From: JAGMES01 sp023128035
GTDB taxonomy: Bacteria > Bacillota > Halanaerobiia > DY22613
Assembly: GCA_030627905.1 (NCBI GenBank)
Contig: DAOVRZ010000013.1
Coordinates: forward strand, 6,775-70,774
DNA length: 64,000 bases
Reading direction: 5' to 3'
The notes beneath the pieces were generated by a model that worked only from the letters and a program-made list of their open reading frames with translations, did not search any database and was not told the DNA's origin. The position numbers and the translations under genes were made by a program. Of this stretch, positions 36,119 to 44,129 are shown piece after piece (the first letter of the stretch is position 1; each line of letters begins with the position of its first letter).

Positions 36119-36820
36119 TTTGTTGCAACCCTTACATTTACCTGATCTGGCAGATTGTGTTTTGGACAGTAATTGTGGAGGATATGGTGGCCAGACAGGT
36201 TCGAATTCAGGGCATTTTCCTGCAACTTCCTCACAATCAGGTGGTTCTGGTGCAAATCCTAAAGTTTGAACACGTAACTGTACTTCGGCGATAAGTTTAA
36301 ACAGAATTTGTTTTCCAACACAACAGGTAACTTGAGTTATTACACCGCCAGAATCTGTTTCTGAAACAAAGCATTGGAAACAATCTAAGAAAATATCTAC
36401 CTGACAGTCCAAACCTTGTTCTCCAGCTCTGGAAAGGAAAACTGTTCTAGTTTCATCTAATGTTTCGATAATCTGAACATTACCGATAGGATTGCCTCCT
36501 GCGTCCAAAAATTGATAAGCTGTAACAAAACTAAAAGTAACTGTGATAGTATTATTGTTTGGGTTAATTTCACAAACTGGAGGTGCGATTAATTCTGCGC
36601 CTAAACATTCTACATCAACAGCACCTACTGGAGCATCGGGGCGATCAATAACTTCGTTTGTATCAACAAGACGGCACTCTTCGTAAACTTTCAATACTTT
36701 TAATATATCAACTTCTGTAGGTGGTGGGCAGATGATTTTCGCATTTGTTATTGATTGTACAGTATTTTCTCTTACATCAGTTGCTTTTCTAACATCTTTC
36801 AATGAAAATTTTTTCTGCAT
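36113..36820 (-). CDS. Cys-rich protein, possibly spore-associated
   Basis: A protein of about 235 residues from the ATG at 36820 (AAAGGAGGT ten bases upstream; an ATG at 36847 is an alternative). It has no signal peptide. It contains scattered cysteines (ECRLV, VECLGAEL, DCQVDIFLDCFQCFVSE, VTCCVGKQ) and a Pro/Cys-rich C-terminus ending GKCKGCNKK. The middle is beta-rich (NNTITVTFSFVTAYQF). The composition resembles clostridial proteins often linked to spore coats, but I cannot place it in a family. Confidence 0.6.
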   Translation of the reverse strand: MQKKFSLKDVRKATDVRENTVQSITNAKIICPPPTEVDILKVLKVYEECRLVDTNEVIDRPDAPVGAVDVECLGAELIAPPVCEINPNNNTITVTFSFVTAYQFLDAGGNPIGNVQIIETLDETRTVFLSRAGEQGLDCQVDIFLDCFQCFVSETDSGGVITQVTCCVGKQILFKLIAEVQLRVQTLGFAPEPPDCEEVAGKCPEFEPVWPPYPPQLLSKTQSARSGKCKGCNKK

Positions 36821-36988
36821 AATTGATATAACCTCCTTTAATATCATAACATATCATATTCATTTGTGGGGCAAATTGGTAATTTTTTTTAAGAGTTGAA
36901 CAACTATCGTAACAATTTTGTAATAATTTCATGATATAATAAGAAAGATCAAAAGTGAGAGTGAAATCTTAAGAGGAGGGATTCTTTT

Positions 36989-38047
36989 GTGAAACAGTTT
37001 ACAAAAATGTTTTTCATATTGGTGGTGTTAGTGGCTATCAGTATAACAAGTTTTGCGAGTGATCTAAAGGTAGTGAATTTAGAGGAAGCTTTAAAAATGG
37101 TTTTTGAAAACAATATCGATCTGAAAATCGCTAATTTAACTTTGGCAAATAGTAAGATTGATTGGGAAAAAAATCAGCTTTCATCCAATGCTGATACCAG
37201 ATCTCAACAGTTAAATCTTCAACTTGAACTGGCAAAAAATGAAGATGTTTATCATCAGGCGCAATATAATATTGTCTATGGAGTTATTAACAACTTTATA
37301 GAATTGACCCAGAAACGCTTGACTGTTGAGTTGAACAAAAATCAACTCCAAATTAAAGAGCTAGATTTAACCCGAATTACTGAACTTTACAAAAAGGGAA
37401 GTGCAAAAACTTCTGAATTGATGGACGCGCGTTCTGCAGTAGAGTCACAGAAGTTGACTTTACATAGAAGTCAAGAAGATTATGATAAGTTAATAGATAC
37501 TCTTATGACAAAGACAGGGTTGGAAGGCGAAGTTGAGTTTTCTGAACTTGATATAACTATTAAGGCATTGGAGATTAACTTTCAAACTGCTCTTGAAAAG
37601 GCTCAGTCCATAAGTTTTAATTTGAAAGATAAGGAGATTAGGCATCAATTGGCTAATCTTGAAGTAGAAAAGGCTAAAGTTGAAGGAAAGCCAGAATTAG
37701 ATTTAAATAAATATGTTAACAATAAAGAAATTGCCTGGTATCGCTACCTTCAAGCGAAAGATGATCTTAGTGAAACTATAAAGGATCAACTTTGGGCCAG
37801 CGACCAAGCCCTAAAAACAATCGAAGTGAAAAGCGTCGAGTTAGATATCGCTAAAGAAAATGCAAAATTGACTGAAATAGGATATAACCAAGGATTCTAT
37901 ACAGAGACACAGGTTCTTCAAAGTACTGTTTCTCTCCTTAATGCAGAGAAGACTCTTTTCTCAGCTCAGGCTGATTATATCTTGAAAACCATTCAATTAT
38001 ATCATCAGATTGGTGAGGATGAGAGGATCGGTGGTGATTTACGATGA
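36989..38047 (+). CDS. TolC-like outer membrane efflux protein (short)
   Basis: A 352-residue protein with a signal peptide (ending SITSFA) and long coiled-coil helices typical of the outer membrane efflux family (EALKMVFENNIDLKIANLTL, then ELYKKGSAKTSELMDARSAV). Classical TolC has about 430-490 residues in two repeats; this one is shorter. GAGGAGGG precedes its GTG start. Its stop overlaps the start of a second TolC-like gene. Presence of this family indicates an outer membrane. Confidence 0.85.
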   Translation: MKQFTKMFFILVVLVAISITSFASDLKVVNLEEALKMVFENNIDLKIANLTLANSKIDWEKNQLSSNADTRSQQLNLQLELAKNEDVYHQAQYNIVYGVINNFIELTQKRLTVELNKNQLQIKELDLTRITELYKKGSAKTSELMDARSAVESQKLTLHRSQEDYDKLIDTLMTKTGLEGEVEFSELDITIKALEINFQTALEKAQSISFNLKDKEIRHQLANLEVEKAKVEGKPELDLNKYVNNKEIAWYRYLQAKDDLSETIKDQLWASDQALKTIEVKSVELDIAKENAKLTEIGYNQGFYTETQVLQSTVSLLNAEKTLFSAQADYILKTIQLYHQIGEDERIGGDLR

Positions 38048-39480
38048 AACGTTTTTATTCATGCGTGCTAAAACCTACTCTAATTATTCTCTGTTTTCTT
38101 TTAGTTATCTCTGCTCCAATTTTTGCTACAAACTTTACTTTAGAAAAACTTTTAGAGATAGCAGTTATCGAATCTACGCCAATTAGCAGTATCCAAAAAA
38201 ATATTGATAATCTAAAAATTGATTTAAATATACTAACGACTATTTATCAGCCCAAGTTTTCAATAATTTCTGAACCATTAAAAATATCACCGGAGGTTAC
38301 TCATTCAGTTGTTACAGATCAGATTGAATATGATTCAAATGCAACTTTAAGTGCTTCGATGAAATTTAAATTTGGTCTGCAAGCTAATACAAATGTCACA
38401 TTGAATAATTTATTAAATGATAATAGGGATTATAATTATTCTTTTACTCTAAAGTACCCTATTTTGCCAGGATTGAAAACTGATTTCACTAATATTCAAA
38501 TTGTAAATAAAACACGTGATCTTTTATTTGCACAACAAGAGTTAGATGTCAAGAAATCAGAAGTTGAGATTCAAGTGGTAAAAAAATTCTATTCAACTTT
38601 GATTTTACAAGAAAAATTGAATTTATCTGAGTCTTCTTTAAAAGATGCCAGTGATGATTTCAATTTGTATCAAACTCTGTTTTCAAAGGCTGACACTACC
38701 CAAACTGAGTTATTGCAAAAAGAGATTAATTATAACACTAATCTGGTTAGCTATGAACGAAGTAAGCAGCAATACCAAAACAGTTTGATAGATCTTTTAA
38801 GCTATGTCGGTATTGATGAAAATGTGTTGGACACAAATATCGAAATTGCTTTAGAAGATTCGTTGGAACAATTGGAGAAGAGTGAAGTTTTTAATATGAA
38901 TGAATTAGCTTCAGTTGAAGAGTTGAGAACAACAGTCCTTTCTAATAGTCTTATATTGAGAGAAGCTATGCTTAATTTAGAAAAAGCTAAAGAAGAACTT
39001 GATCGTCTAAAGTATAATAAAGGATTATCATTAGATTCTCAGTTTGATTATAGACCAGTTCAAAACTCCAAAGAAGAGTATAATTGGGCATTATCTATAA
39101 ATGCAAGCTACCCCCTTGGAGATGGTGGTAAAAACAAACTTGACATGGAAAAACAGCAACTTCAAATCACTGATCTAGAATCTAAAATCAAAGATACTGA
39201 GATAACAATTCTAAGTCAATTAGAAGATAAACTGATAAATTTAAAAATTTCTTATTTAAATAATCAAACTGCTAAGTTAAGACTAGAGAAAGTAAATTTA
39301 GATTATAAGCTAAAGCTAGAGCAATTCCAACAAGGAATGGTCTCTCTAAGTGAATTAGATTCAAATCAGCGATTAGTTAAAAACCAGGAATTAGAATATC
39401 TTCAGGCTAAATTAGATTATCAAGTTGTTTGTTGGGATTTAAATCAATTTGTATATTTGCGCTCTAATTTAGAATATTAA
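38044..39480 (+). CDS. TolC-like outer membrane efflux protein
   Basis: A 478-residue secreted protein with signal peptide (ending SAPIFA), coiled-coil repeats and family patterns (FSKADTTQTELLQKEINYNT; LEQFQQGMVSLSELDSNQRL). It is translationally coupled to the preceding TolC-like gene (ATGA) and followed at 18 bases by a MacA-like adaptor. It is probably the outer-membrane channel of the downstream export system. Confidence 0.88.
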   Translation: MKRFYSCVLKPTLIILCFLLVISAPIFATNFTLEKLLEIAVIESTPISSIQKNIDNLKIDLNILTTIYQPKFSIISEPLKISPEVTHSVVTDQIEYDSNATLSASMKFKFGLQANTNVTLNNLLNDNRDYNYSFTLKYPILPGLKTDFTNIQIVNKTRDLLFAQQELDVKKSEVEIQVVKKFYSTLILQEKLNLSESSLKDASDDFNLYQTLFSKADTTQTELLQKEINYNTNLVSYERSKQQYQNSLIDLLSYVGIDENVLDTNIEIALEDSLEQLEKSEVFNMNELASVEELRTTVLSNSLILREAMLNLEKAKEELDRLKYNKGLSLDSQFDYRPVQNSKEEYNWALSINASYPLGDGGKNKLDMEKQQLQITDLESKIKDTEITILSQLEDKLINLKISYLNNQTAKLRLEKVNLDYKLKLEQFQQGMVSLSELDSNQRLVKNQELEYLQAKLDYQVVCWDLNQFVYLRSNLEY

Positions 39481-39497
39481 TCTAATGAGGTGATAGA

Positions 39498-40538
39498 ATG
39501 AAAAAGGCATTTATAATAATTTTAGTCCTTGCAGTACTAGTTGCTGGAGGATGGTATTTTCTCTCACAAAGGAATGGAAATACTGCAAAAACATCAAATA
39601 CGAATATCTTAAATCCACAAAACCTATACACTGTTCAAAAAGCTTCATTCAATGCAACAATCTCTTCTAATGGTAGAATCAAACCTGTGGAAGAGAAAGA
39701 TTTATATTTTTTAACTTCTGGTAGGGTAGAAGAAATAAAGTTTGAAGAAGGTGATATAGTAAAAGAAGGTCAACTTTTAGCTACATTAGATAATCTTTCA
39801 GAAGAACTTTCTTTAGCTAGAGCAAAGAATAACTATGATCAAGCAATGATAAGTTCTACTTCAACCGTCAAGAAAGAAAAATTACTTGAGTATCAAATTG
39901 CTGAGAAAAATTATAATAATACATTTTTATATGCTCCTTTTTCTGGGCTGATAACTTCTGTAGATGTTGAAGTAAATGATCAGGTAAATATGTCTAGGAA
40001 AATTATTCATTTAATTGATAATTCGAGCTATATAATCGAATTAAATATTGATGAAGTGGATCTTTCTCAAATAGAGAAAAATCAGAAGGTTACCATAGTT
40101 TTGGAAGCTTATCCAGATATGTTGTTACGAGGAGAAATTACAAAAATTGGACTGGTTGCAGAAAATCAGGGTGGAGTTGTTATGATTCCAGTTGAAGTTA
40201 AAGTTCCAACCACTGATCCAAGAGTAAAATCTGGTTTGAGTGCATCAGCTGAAATTATTGTTGGACAGGTGAAGAACGAGTTGGTTGTTCCTGTTACAGC
40301 TGTTACTGAAAAGAATGGCAAATCAATTATAATGAAAAAAGAAGGAGATACTGTTAAACCAGTTAAGGTAACAACTGGCATCTCTAATGATATTATGATT
40401 TCTGTTGTGGATGGATTGGACGAAGGTGATCAGATTGTTGCTAATAATTTTACTGCTATTTCAGCTATTCGTGATCCAAATTTAAATAGTATGCAAGGTA
40501 TGTTTAAACAGGGTGCGAAAATGGGTGGTCAAAGATGA
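39498..40538 (+). CDS. MacA/HlyD-like periplasmic adaptor
   Basis: A 346-residue membrane fusion protein with one N-terminal membrane helix (FIIILVLAVLVAGGWYFL). A lipoyl-like domain is split by a short hairpin (EIKFEEGDIVKEGQLLATLD and YAPFSGLITSVDVEVNDQ), followed by a beta-barrel and a membrane-proximal domain. It connects an inner-membrane pump to TolC. Its stop overlaps the ATG of the ATPase gene (ATGA). Confidence 0.92.
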   Translation: MKKAFIIILVLAVLVAGGWYFLSQRNGNTAKTSNTNILNPQNLYTVQKASFNATISSNGRIKPVEEKDLYFLTSGRVEEIKFEEGDIVKEGQLLATLDNLSEELSLARAKNNYDQAMISSTSTVKKEKLLEYQIAEKNYNNTFLYAPFSGLITSVDVEVNDQVNMSRKIIHLIDNSSYIIELNIDEVDLSQIEKNQKVTIVLEAYPDMLLRGEITKIGLVAENQGGVVMIPVEVKVPTTDPRVKSGLSASAEIIVGQVKNELVVPVTAVTEKNGKSIIMKKEGDTVKPVKVTTGISNDIMISVVDGLDEGDQIVANNFTAISAIRDPNLNSMQGMFKQGAKMGGQR

Positions 40539-41233
40539 TTCAACTTCAAGATGTCCGTAAAATATATCAGATGGGCCAGGTTAAGGTAGAGGCACTGGGT
40601 GGTGTAAGTTTTACTGTCGAAAAAGGCGAGTTTATCGCAATCATGGGGCCTTCTGGTTCAGGTAAATCTACATTGATGAATATCATTGGGTGTTTGGATC
40701 GTCCGACAGATGGAACATATCAACTAAATGGTACTGATGTAGCTGTCTTAACTGATAATCACCTTTCAGAACATAGAAATAAAGAGATTGGTTTTGTATT
40801 TCAACAATTTCATCTATTGCCAAGGATCAATATTCTTCAAAACGTGGAGCTTCCTTTGATTTATGCAGGAATTAGTATTAGAGAACGACGTCGATTAGCG
40901 AAAGAAGCATTAGAGAAGGTTGGATTGGGAGATAGAATACATCACAAATCCAACGAAATTTCAGGTGGTCAAAAGCAAAGAGTAGCAATCGCTCGCGCTT
41001 TAGTGAATAATCCCTCGATCATTCTTGCTGATGAACCAACTGGAAATTTAGATAGTAAAACTGGAGATCAGATAATGAATTTGATGCTGGAACTACATCG
41101 ACAGGGTAATACTATTGTTTTAGTTACTCATGATCCTGAGATAAGTGAATATGCTAATCGAATAATTCGTCTAAAAGATGGCTTAGTCAACAGTGATGAA
41201 ATAAACTTCAACCCAAGAAAAACAGCAAATTGA
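40535..41233 (+). CDS. MacB-type ABC transporter ATPase
   Basis: A 232-residue ATPase: Walker A GPSGSGKSTLMN, Q-loop FQQFHLL, signature SGGQKQRVAIARAL, Walker B ILADEPTGNLDS and switch His in VTHD. It is of the LolD/MacB group that powers FtsX-type permeases by mechanotransmission. It is coupled to the MacA-like gene and followed at 14 bases by the permease. Confidence 0.95.
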   Translation: MIQLQDVRKIYQMGQVKVEALGGVSFTVEKGEFIAIMGPSGSGKSTLMNIIGCLDRPTDGTYQLNGTDVAVLTDNHLSEHRNKEIGFVFQQFHLLPRINILQNVELPLIYAGISIRERRRLAKEALEKVGLGDRIHHKSNEISGGQKQRVAIARALVNNPSIILADEPTGNLDSKTGDQIMNLMLELHRQGNTIVLVTHDPEISEYANRIIRLKDGLVNSDEINFNPRKTAN

Positions 41234-41247
41234 GGGGGTGAGAGGTA

Positions 41248-42462
41248 ATGATTTTTTTAGATATAATCTTAGTATCGTTAAAGAGCTTGACAAATAATCG
41301 CCTCCGTACTTTTCTTTCCATGTTAGGAATTATTATAGGAGTTGCTGCAGTAATCGCTGTAATAGCGATCAGTAGTGGAGCTGAAGAACAGATGTTAGAT
41401 CGTTTAAACAATTTAGGAACTAATCTGATAACTATTACTCCAGGAACGTCAAGGGGTGGTGGTGGCACGATAAGTCAAGACGTAGGAGATGTTTTTACCT
41501 ATGAAACAGCTGAGCAAATTCTTTCTCTCTGCCCTTCGATAGAGAAGGTTGATCCATATATTAGCAGTCGAGTATTGGCTATTTATGGTAATACAAATTT
41601 GCAGGTTTCCACCAGAGCATCTTCGACAACTGTTTTTGAGATATCAGATTTAGAGCTTGAAATGGGGCGGTTTTTCACAGACATGGATTTAGAAGATAGC
41701 AAGATGATTGCTGTAATCGGTTCAACTGTGGCAGAAGATTTATTTGGAAGTACAAATCCGATTGGGCAAAAAGTGAAGGTTGGGAGTGGAAATAATAAAT
41801 TTAGCCTTACGGTAGTTGGTGTTCTCGCTGAGAAAGGTCAAGTGATGTTCACAAACTATGACAATACAATTTTTCTTCCTATCACTACATGGATGAATCG
41901 TTTTCAACGCACCGATTTTGTTAATGGATTTACTGCACAGGCACGTTCTAGAGAAGAAGCAGATGATGCTGTAGCTCAGGTTGAATATCTTCTATATCAA
42001 AAATTTAAAGATTTAGATAAATTCAAAGTTTCAAGCCAGGCAGCGATGTTATCTATGGCAACAGACATGACAAATACATTCAAAATTCTTTTGGCAGGTA
42101 TCGCTAGTATATCGCTTTTAGTAGGTGGAATAGGAATAATGAACATTACTCTGGTTTCTGTTACAGAACGTACCAGAGAGATTGGAATCCGTAAAGCTTT
42201 AGGAGCTAAACGGAGAGTGATTTTATTACAATTTTTAATTGAAGCCAGTATTGTGAGTATTGTTGGAGGTTTGTTTGGTATAGCATTTGGACTTTTGGGT
42301 TCAATGGCAATATCTAAAGTAGGAGGATGGCCGTTTGTAATTTCGTCATCAGCCATTTTGATTTCCATTGGTTTCTCAACATTGATCGGAATCTTTTTCG
42401 GGATATATCCAGCTAATAAAGCTGCAGGTCTTGATCCTGTAGATGCTCTAAGTTATGAGTAA
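41248..42462 (+). CDS. MacB-type ABC transporter permease (FtsX fold)
   Basis: A 404-residue permease with one helix near the N-terminus (FLSMLGIIIGVAAVIAVIAI), a periplasmic MacB_PCD domain (residues about 45-240) and three C-terminal helices. The conserved TERTREIGIRKALGAKRR motif occurs in the C-terminal part. Together with the ATPase, adaptor and two TolC-like proteins it makes a tripartite pump crossing two membranes. The cargo could be a peptide, macrolide-like compound or lipid. Confidence 0.94.
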   Translation: MIFLDIILVSLKSLTNNRLRTFLSMLGIIIGVAAVIAVIAISSGAEEQMLDRLNNLGTNLITITPGTSRGGGGTISQDVGDVFTYETAEQILSLCPSIEKVDPYISSRVLAIYGNTNLQVSTRASSTTVFEISDLELEMGRFFTDMDLEDSKMIAVIGSTVAEDLFGSTNPIGQKVKVGSGNNKFSLTVVGVLAEKGQVMFTNYDNTIFLPITTWMNRFQRTDFVNGFTAQARSREEADDAVAQVEYLLYQKFKDLDKFKVSSQAAMLSMATDMTNTFKILLAGIASISLLVGGIGIMNITLVSVTERTREIGIRKALGAKRRVILLQFLIEASIVSIVGGLFGIAFGLLGSMAISKVGGWPFVISSSAILISIGFSTLIGIFFGIYPANKAAGLDPVDALSYE

Positions 42463-42471
42463 ATATTTAAC

Positions 42472-42514
42472 TAAAAATGTACCCTGCCAATATGCGAGGG
42501 CACATTTTTTGCTT
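42472..42514 (+). terminator. Terminator of the export operon
   Basis: AAATGTACCCT and AGGGCACATTT pair around a short loop, followed by TTTTTT. Confidence 0.75.
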
Positions 42515-42570
42515 GCAAAGTTGATAAAAAAAAGTTATACTGAAGAAAAATTTTCAAAGGAGTTAGGCTG

Positions 42571-43137
42571 ATGGCTAAGTTTCAATCTGATTTACCAGAG
42601 GAAGTGATCTTAAAAGATGGAGCACGTCGATGTTCTGGGCGAATTCGAGATGGAAAATTTGTTTATTACTTGCCAAAAAGATTGAAAAAAGAAATAAGAG
42701 AAAGCATTATTGTCAATCTTCGCGAAAAACTTAAAAATCGTTTGCAAGATGCGTATAGGTTTTATAGTATTTTTAAAAACCATCGTTCTACAATTCAGGA
42801 TGCAGAAGATCTTAAAAAAATGGCAGAAGAAATTTATACTCAAAAATATCCAGCCCTCGATTTTCCGTTGTTAATTCAATTCCGTCGTCAGAAAACAGTG
42901 ATGGGAACATATCGCAAAAATAACAATGGCGAAGTGAAAATTTATATCAATGATTTCTTTAAAAACGCTCCAGAAATACTCATCAATTATATAATCGCTC
43001 ATGAGCTGAGTCATCACCATTATTCTGGACATGACAAAGCCTTTTATGGAGAATTATCTAAACTCTGTAAAGATCACGAGAAAAAACGTAATTTGGCAAG
43101 TCAATATCTCATTTTAAAAGAAGCACAGATTCTTTAA
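42571..43137 (+). CDS. YgjP/SprT-like zinc metallopeptidase
   Basis: A 188-residue protein with HELSH in IIAHELSHHHYSGHDKAFYG, the zinc-binding HExxH with a downstream His, as in the YgjP-like (DUF45) metallopeptidases. The upstream part is charged and helical. Biological targets of the family are not well known. AAAGGAG precedes the ATG. Its TAA stop lies inside repeat element copy C. Confidence 0.85.
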   Translation: MAKFQSDLPEEVILKDGARRCSGRIRDGKFVYYLPKRLKKEIRESIIVNLREKLKNRLQDAYRFYSIFKNHRSTIQDAEDLKKMAEEIYTQKYPALDFPLLIQFRRQKTVMGTYRKNNNGEVKIYINDFFKNAPEILINYIIAHELSHHHYSGHDKAFYGELSKLCKDHEKKRNLASQYLILKEAQIL

Positions 43138-43271
43138 CGACATTTCAGAAGGAGAAGTCCCCCTCCTCTATAGGTAGTGGTAGGAGTTTTACAATAATTT
43201 CAAAACTTCAGGGGAGTTCAAATCTCCTTCTGAAGTCGTTAAACTTAAGAAATAATAACTTGTTATTATTT
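43134..43271. repeat. Structured repeat element, type 1, copy C
   Basis: Starts at the stop codon of the peptidase (TTAACGACATTTCAGAAGG) and closes with CCTTCTGAAGTCGTTAA, followed by palindrome AAATAATAACTTGTTATTATT. It is the near reverse complement of copy B. The adjoining deacetylase remnant on the minus strand takes its stop codon from this side. Confidence 0.75.
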
Positions 43272-43600
43272 CGACTTAATTTGTGCTTTCTGATGAATTA
43301 TGGCTTCAGGGTGAATGTTAGGAAGAATATTTTCTATAACTTGATCTTTATATAAACTTCGCCAGTCCAAAGAATCCACATCCCATAAAATGATGTAATA
43401 TCCTTTTGCTTTGACTGTTTCTACTAATTCTGAATCTATTGCTCCATATGGTGGGCGAAACATCTTTAATGTTTTGCTAATATTGGTGCTCAGGAGTTGA
43501 TTTGTTGAAGAATTTTTGGTGTGATTTCAAGATCTGGACCATCATCAAAGGTTAAAGCAATGATTTTTACTGATCAAAGTAGGTTCCTCCTTTTTTACAA
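43266..43600 (-). pseudogene. Polysaccharide deacetylase remnant
   Basis: On the minus strand, KIIALTFDDGPDLEITPKIL (NodB motif 1, TFDDGP) runs into a TGA near 43490. A second stretch then reads MFRPPYGAIDSELVETVKAK and ILWDVDSLDWR, the motif 3/4 region. The intervening metal-binding HSxxH part is missing and the C-terminus runs into repeat copy C. The gene therefore lost an internal block and its end. Living relatives de-N-acetylate peptidoglycan or polysaccharides, often in spore formation. Confidence 0.75.
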
Positions 43601-43720
43601 AGTATATCTTTAGTTTGTGCCATTCACAACAGAATGTGGGAGAAAGCTGAGAAATTTTTATTAACATAGAATTAAAAATATATATTAAGACATAATTATA
43701 ATTTTCTTTCAAAAAAGTTA

Positions 43721-43749
43721 TTGCCTTATGGAAATGTATATGTTATAAT
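43721..43749 (+). promoter_or_regulatory. Promoter of the 38-aa peptide/radical SAM cassette
   Basis: TTGCCT (43721-43726) and TATAAT (43744-43749), spacer 17, followed by a 170-base leader. Confidence 0.65.
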
Positions 43750-43837
43750 TAAAGAGCTTTTGAGAAAATTGGGAATGATAAAATCTATATAAAATTTAAG
43801 ATAGAGGGTCTGACTAAAGTACATATGTGTGTGATGT

Positions 43838-43880
43838 TTCCTGACAGAAAAAGGGAGGATTTTTCTATCAGGTTTTTTGG
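43838..43880 (+). terminator. Attenuator-like hairpin in the peptide leader
   Basis: CTGACAGAAAAA and TTTTTCTATCAG pair (one mismatch) around GGGAGGA and are followed by GTTTTTT. It lies between promoter and peptide start, so transcription of the cassette may be attenuated. The preceding 85 leader bases could hold a sensor, but no known riboswitch was recognised. A G-rich TTTTGGAGGT unit occurs twice after it. Confidence 0.55.
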
Positions 43881-43920
43881 AGGTATAAGAGGTCTAAAAG
43901 AGATTTTGGAGGTGTAATAG

Positions 43921-44037
43921 ATGATTAAAATGTTACCGTTAACAGAAGAAAAAAACTGGAATTCTGAAATGATTGTTCGGGCTTGTACTGATACTTGTCA
44001 ACCTGATAACGCAGGTTATATCGAGTATAATATTTGA
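43921..44037 (+). CDS. Short Cys-containing peptide, candidate RiPP precursor (38 aa)
   Basis: Thirty-eight codons starting MIKMLPLTEEKNWNSEMIVR and ending ACTDTCQPDNAGYIEYNI. GGAGGTG lies six bases before the ATG. The first 20 residues look like a leader; the C-terminal part has the compact CTDTCQPD with two Cys and nearby Asp/Thr/Asn, typical of targets for radical SAM thioether formation. It precedes a radical SAM/SPASM gene, separated by a terminator hairpin. It falls in no precursor family that I know. Confidence 0.65.
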   Translation: MIKMLPLTEEKNWNSEMIVRACTDTCQPDNAGYIEYNI

Positions 44038-44059
44038 TATCCACTCTCTATCTTAATTA

Positions 44060-44090
44060 CATACCGGGCTAAGCCCGGTATTTTTTTTGA
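44060..44090 (+). terminator. Terminator between peptide and maturase
   Basis: TACCGGGCTAAGCCCGGTA hairpin followed by T8. Partial read-through would give much peptide and little enzyme. Confidence 0.85.
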
Positions 44091-44129
44091 TGTTCATAAA
44101 AACACTATATTTGAAAGGGGTTATAAATA

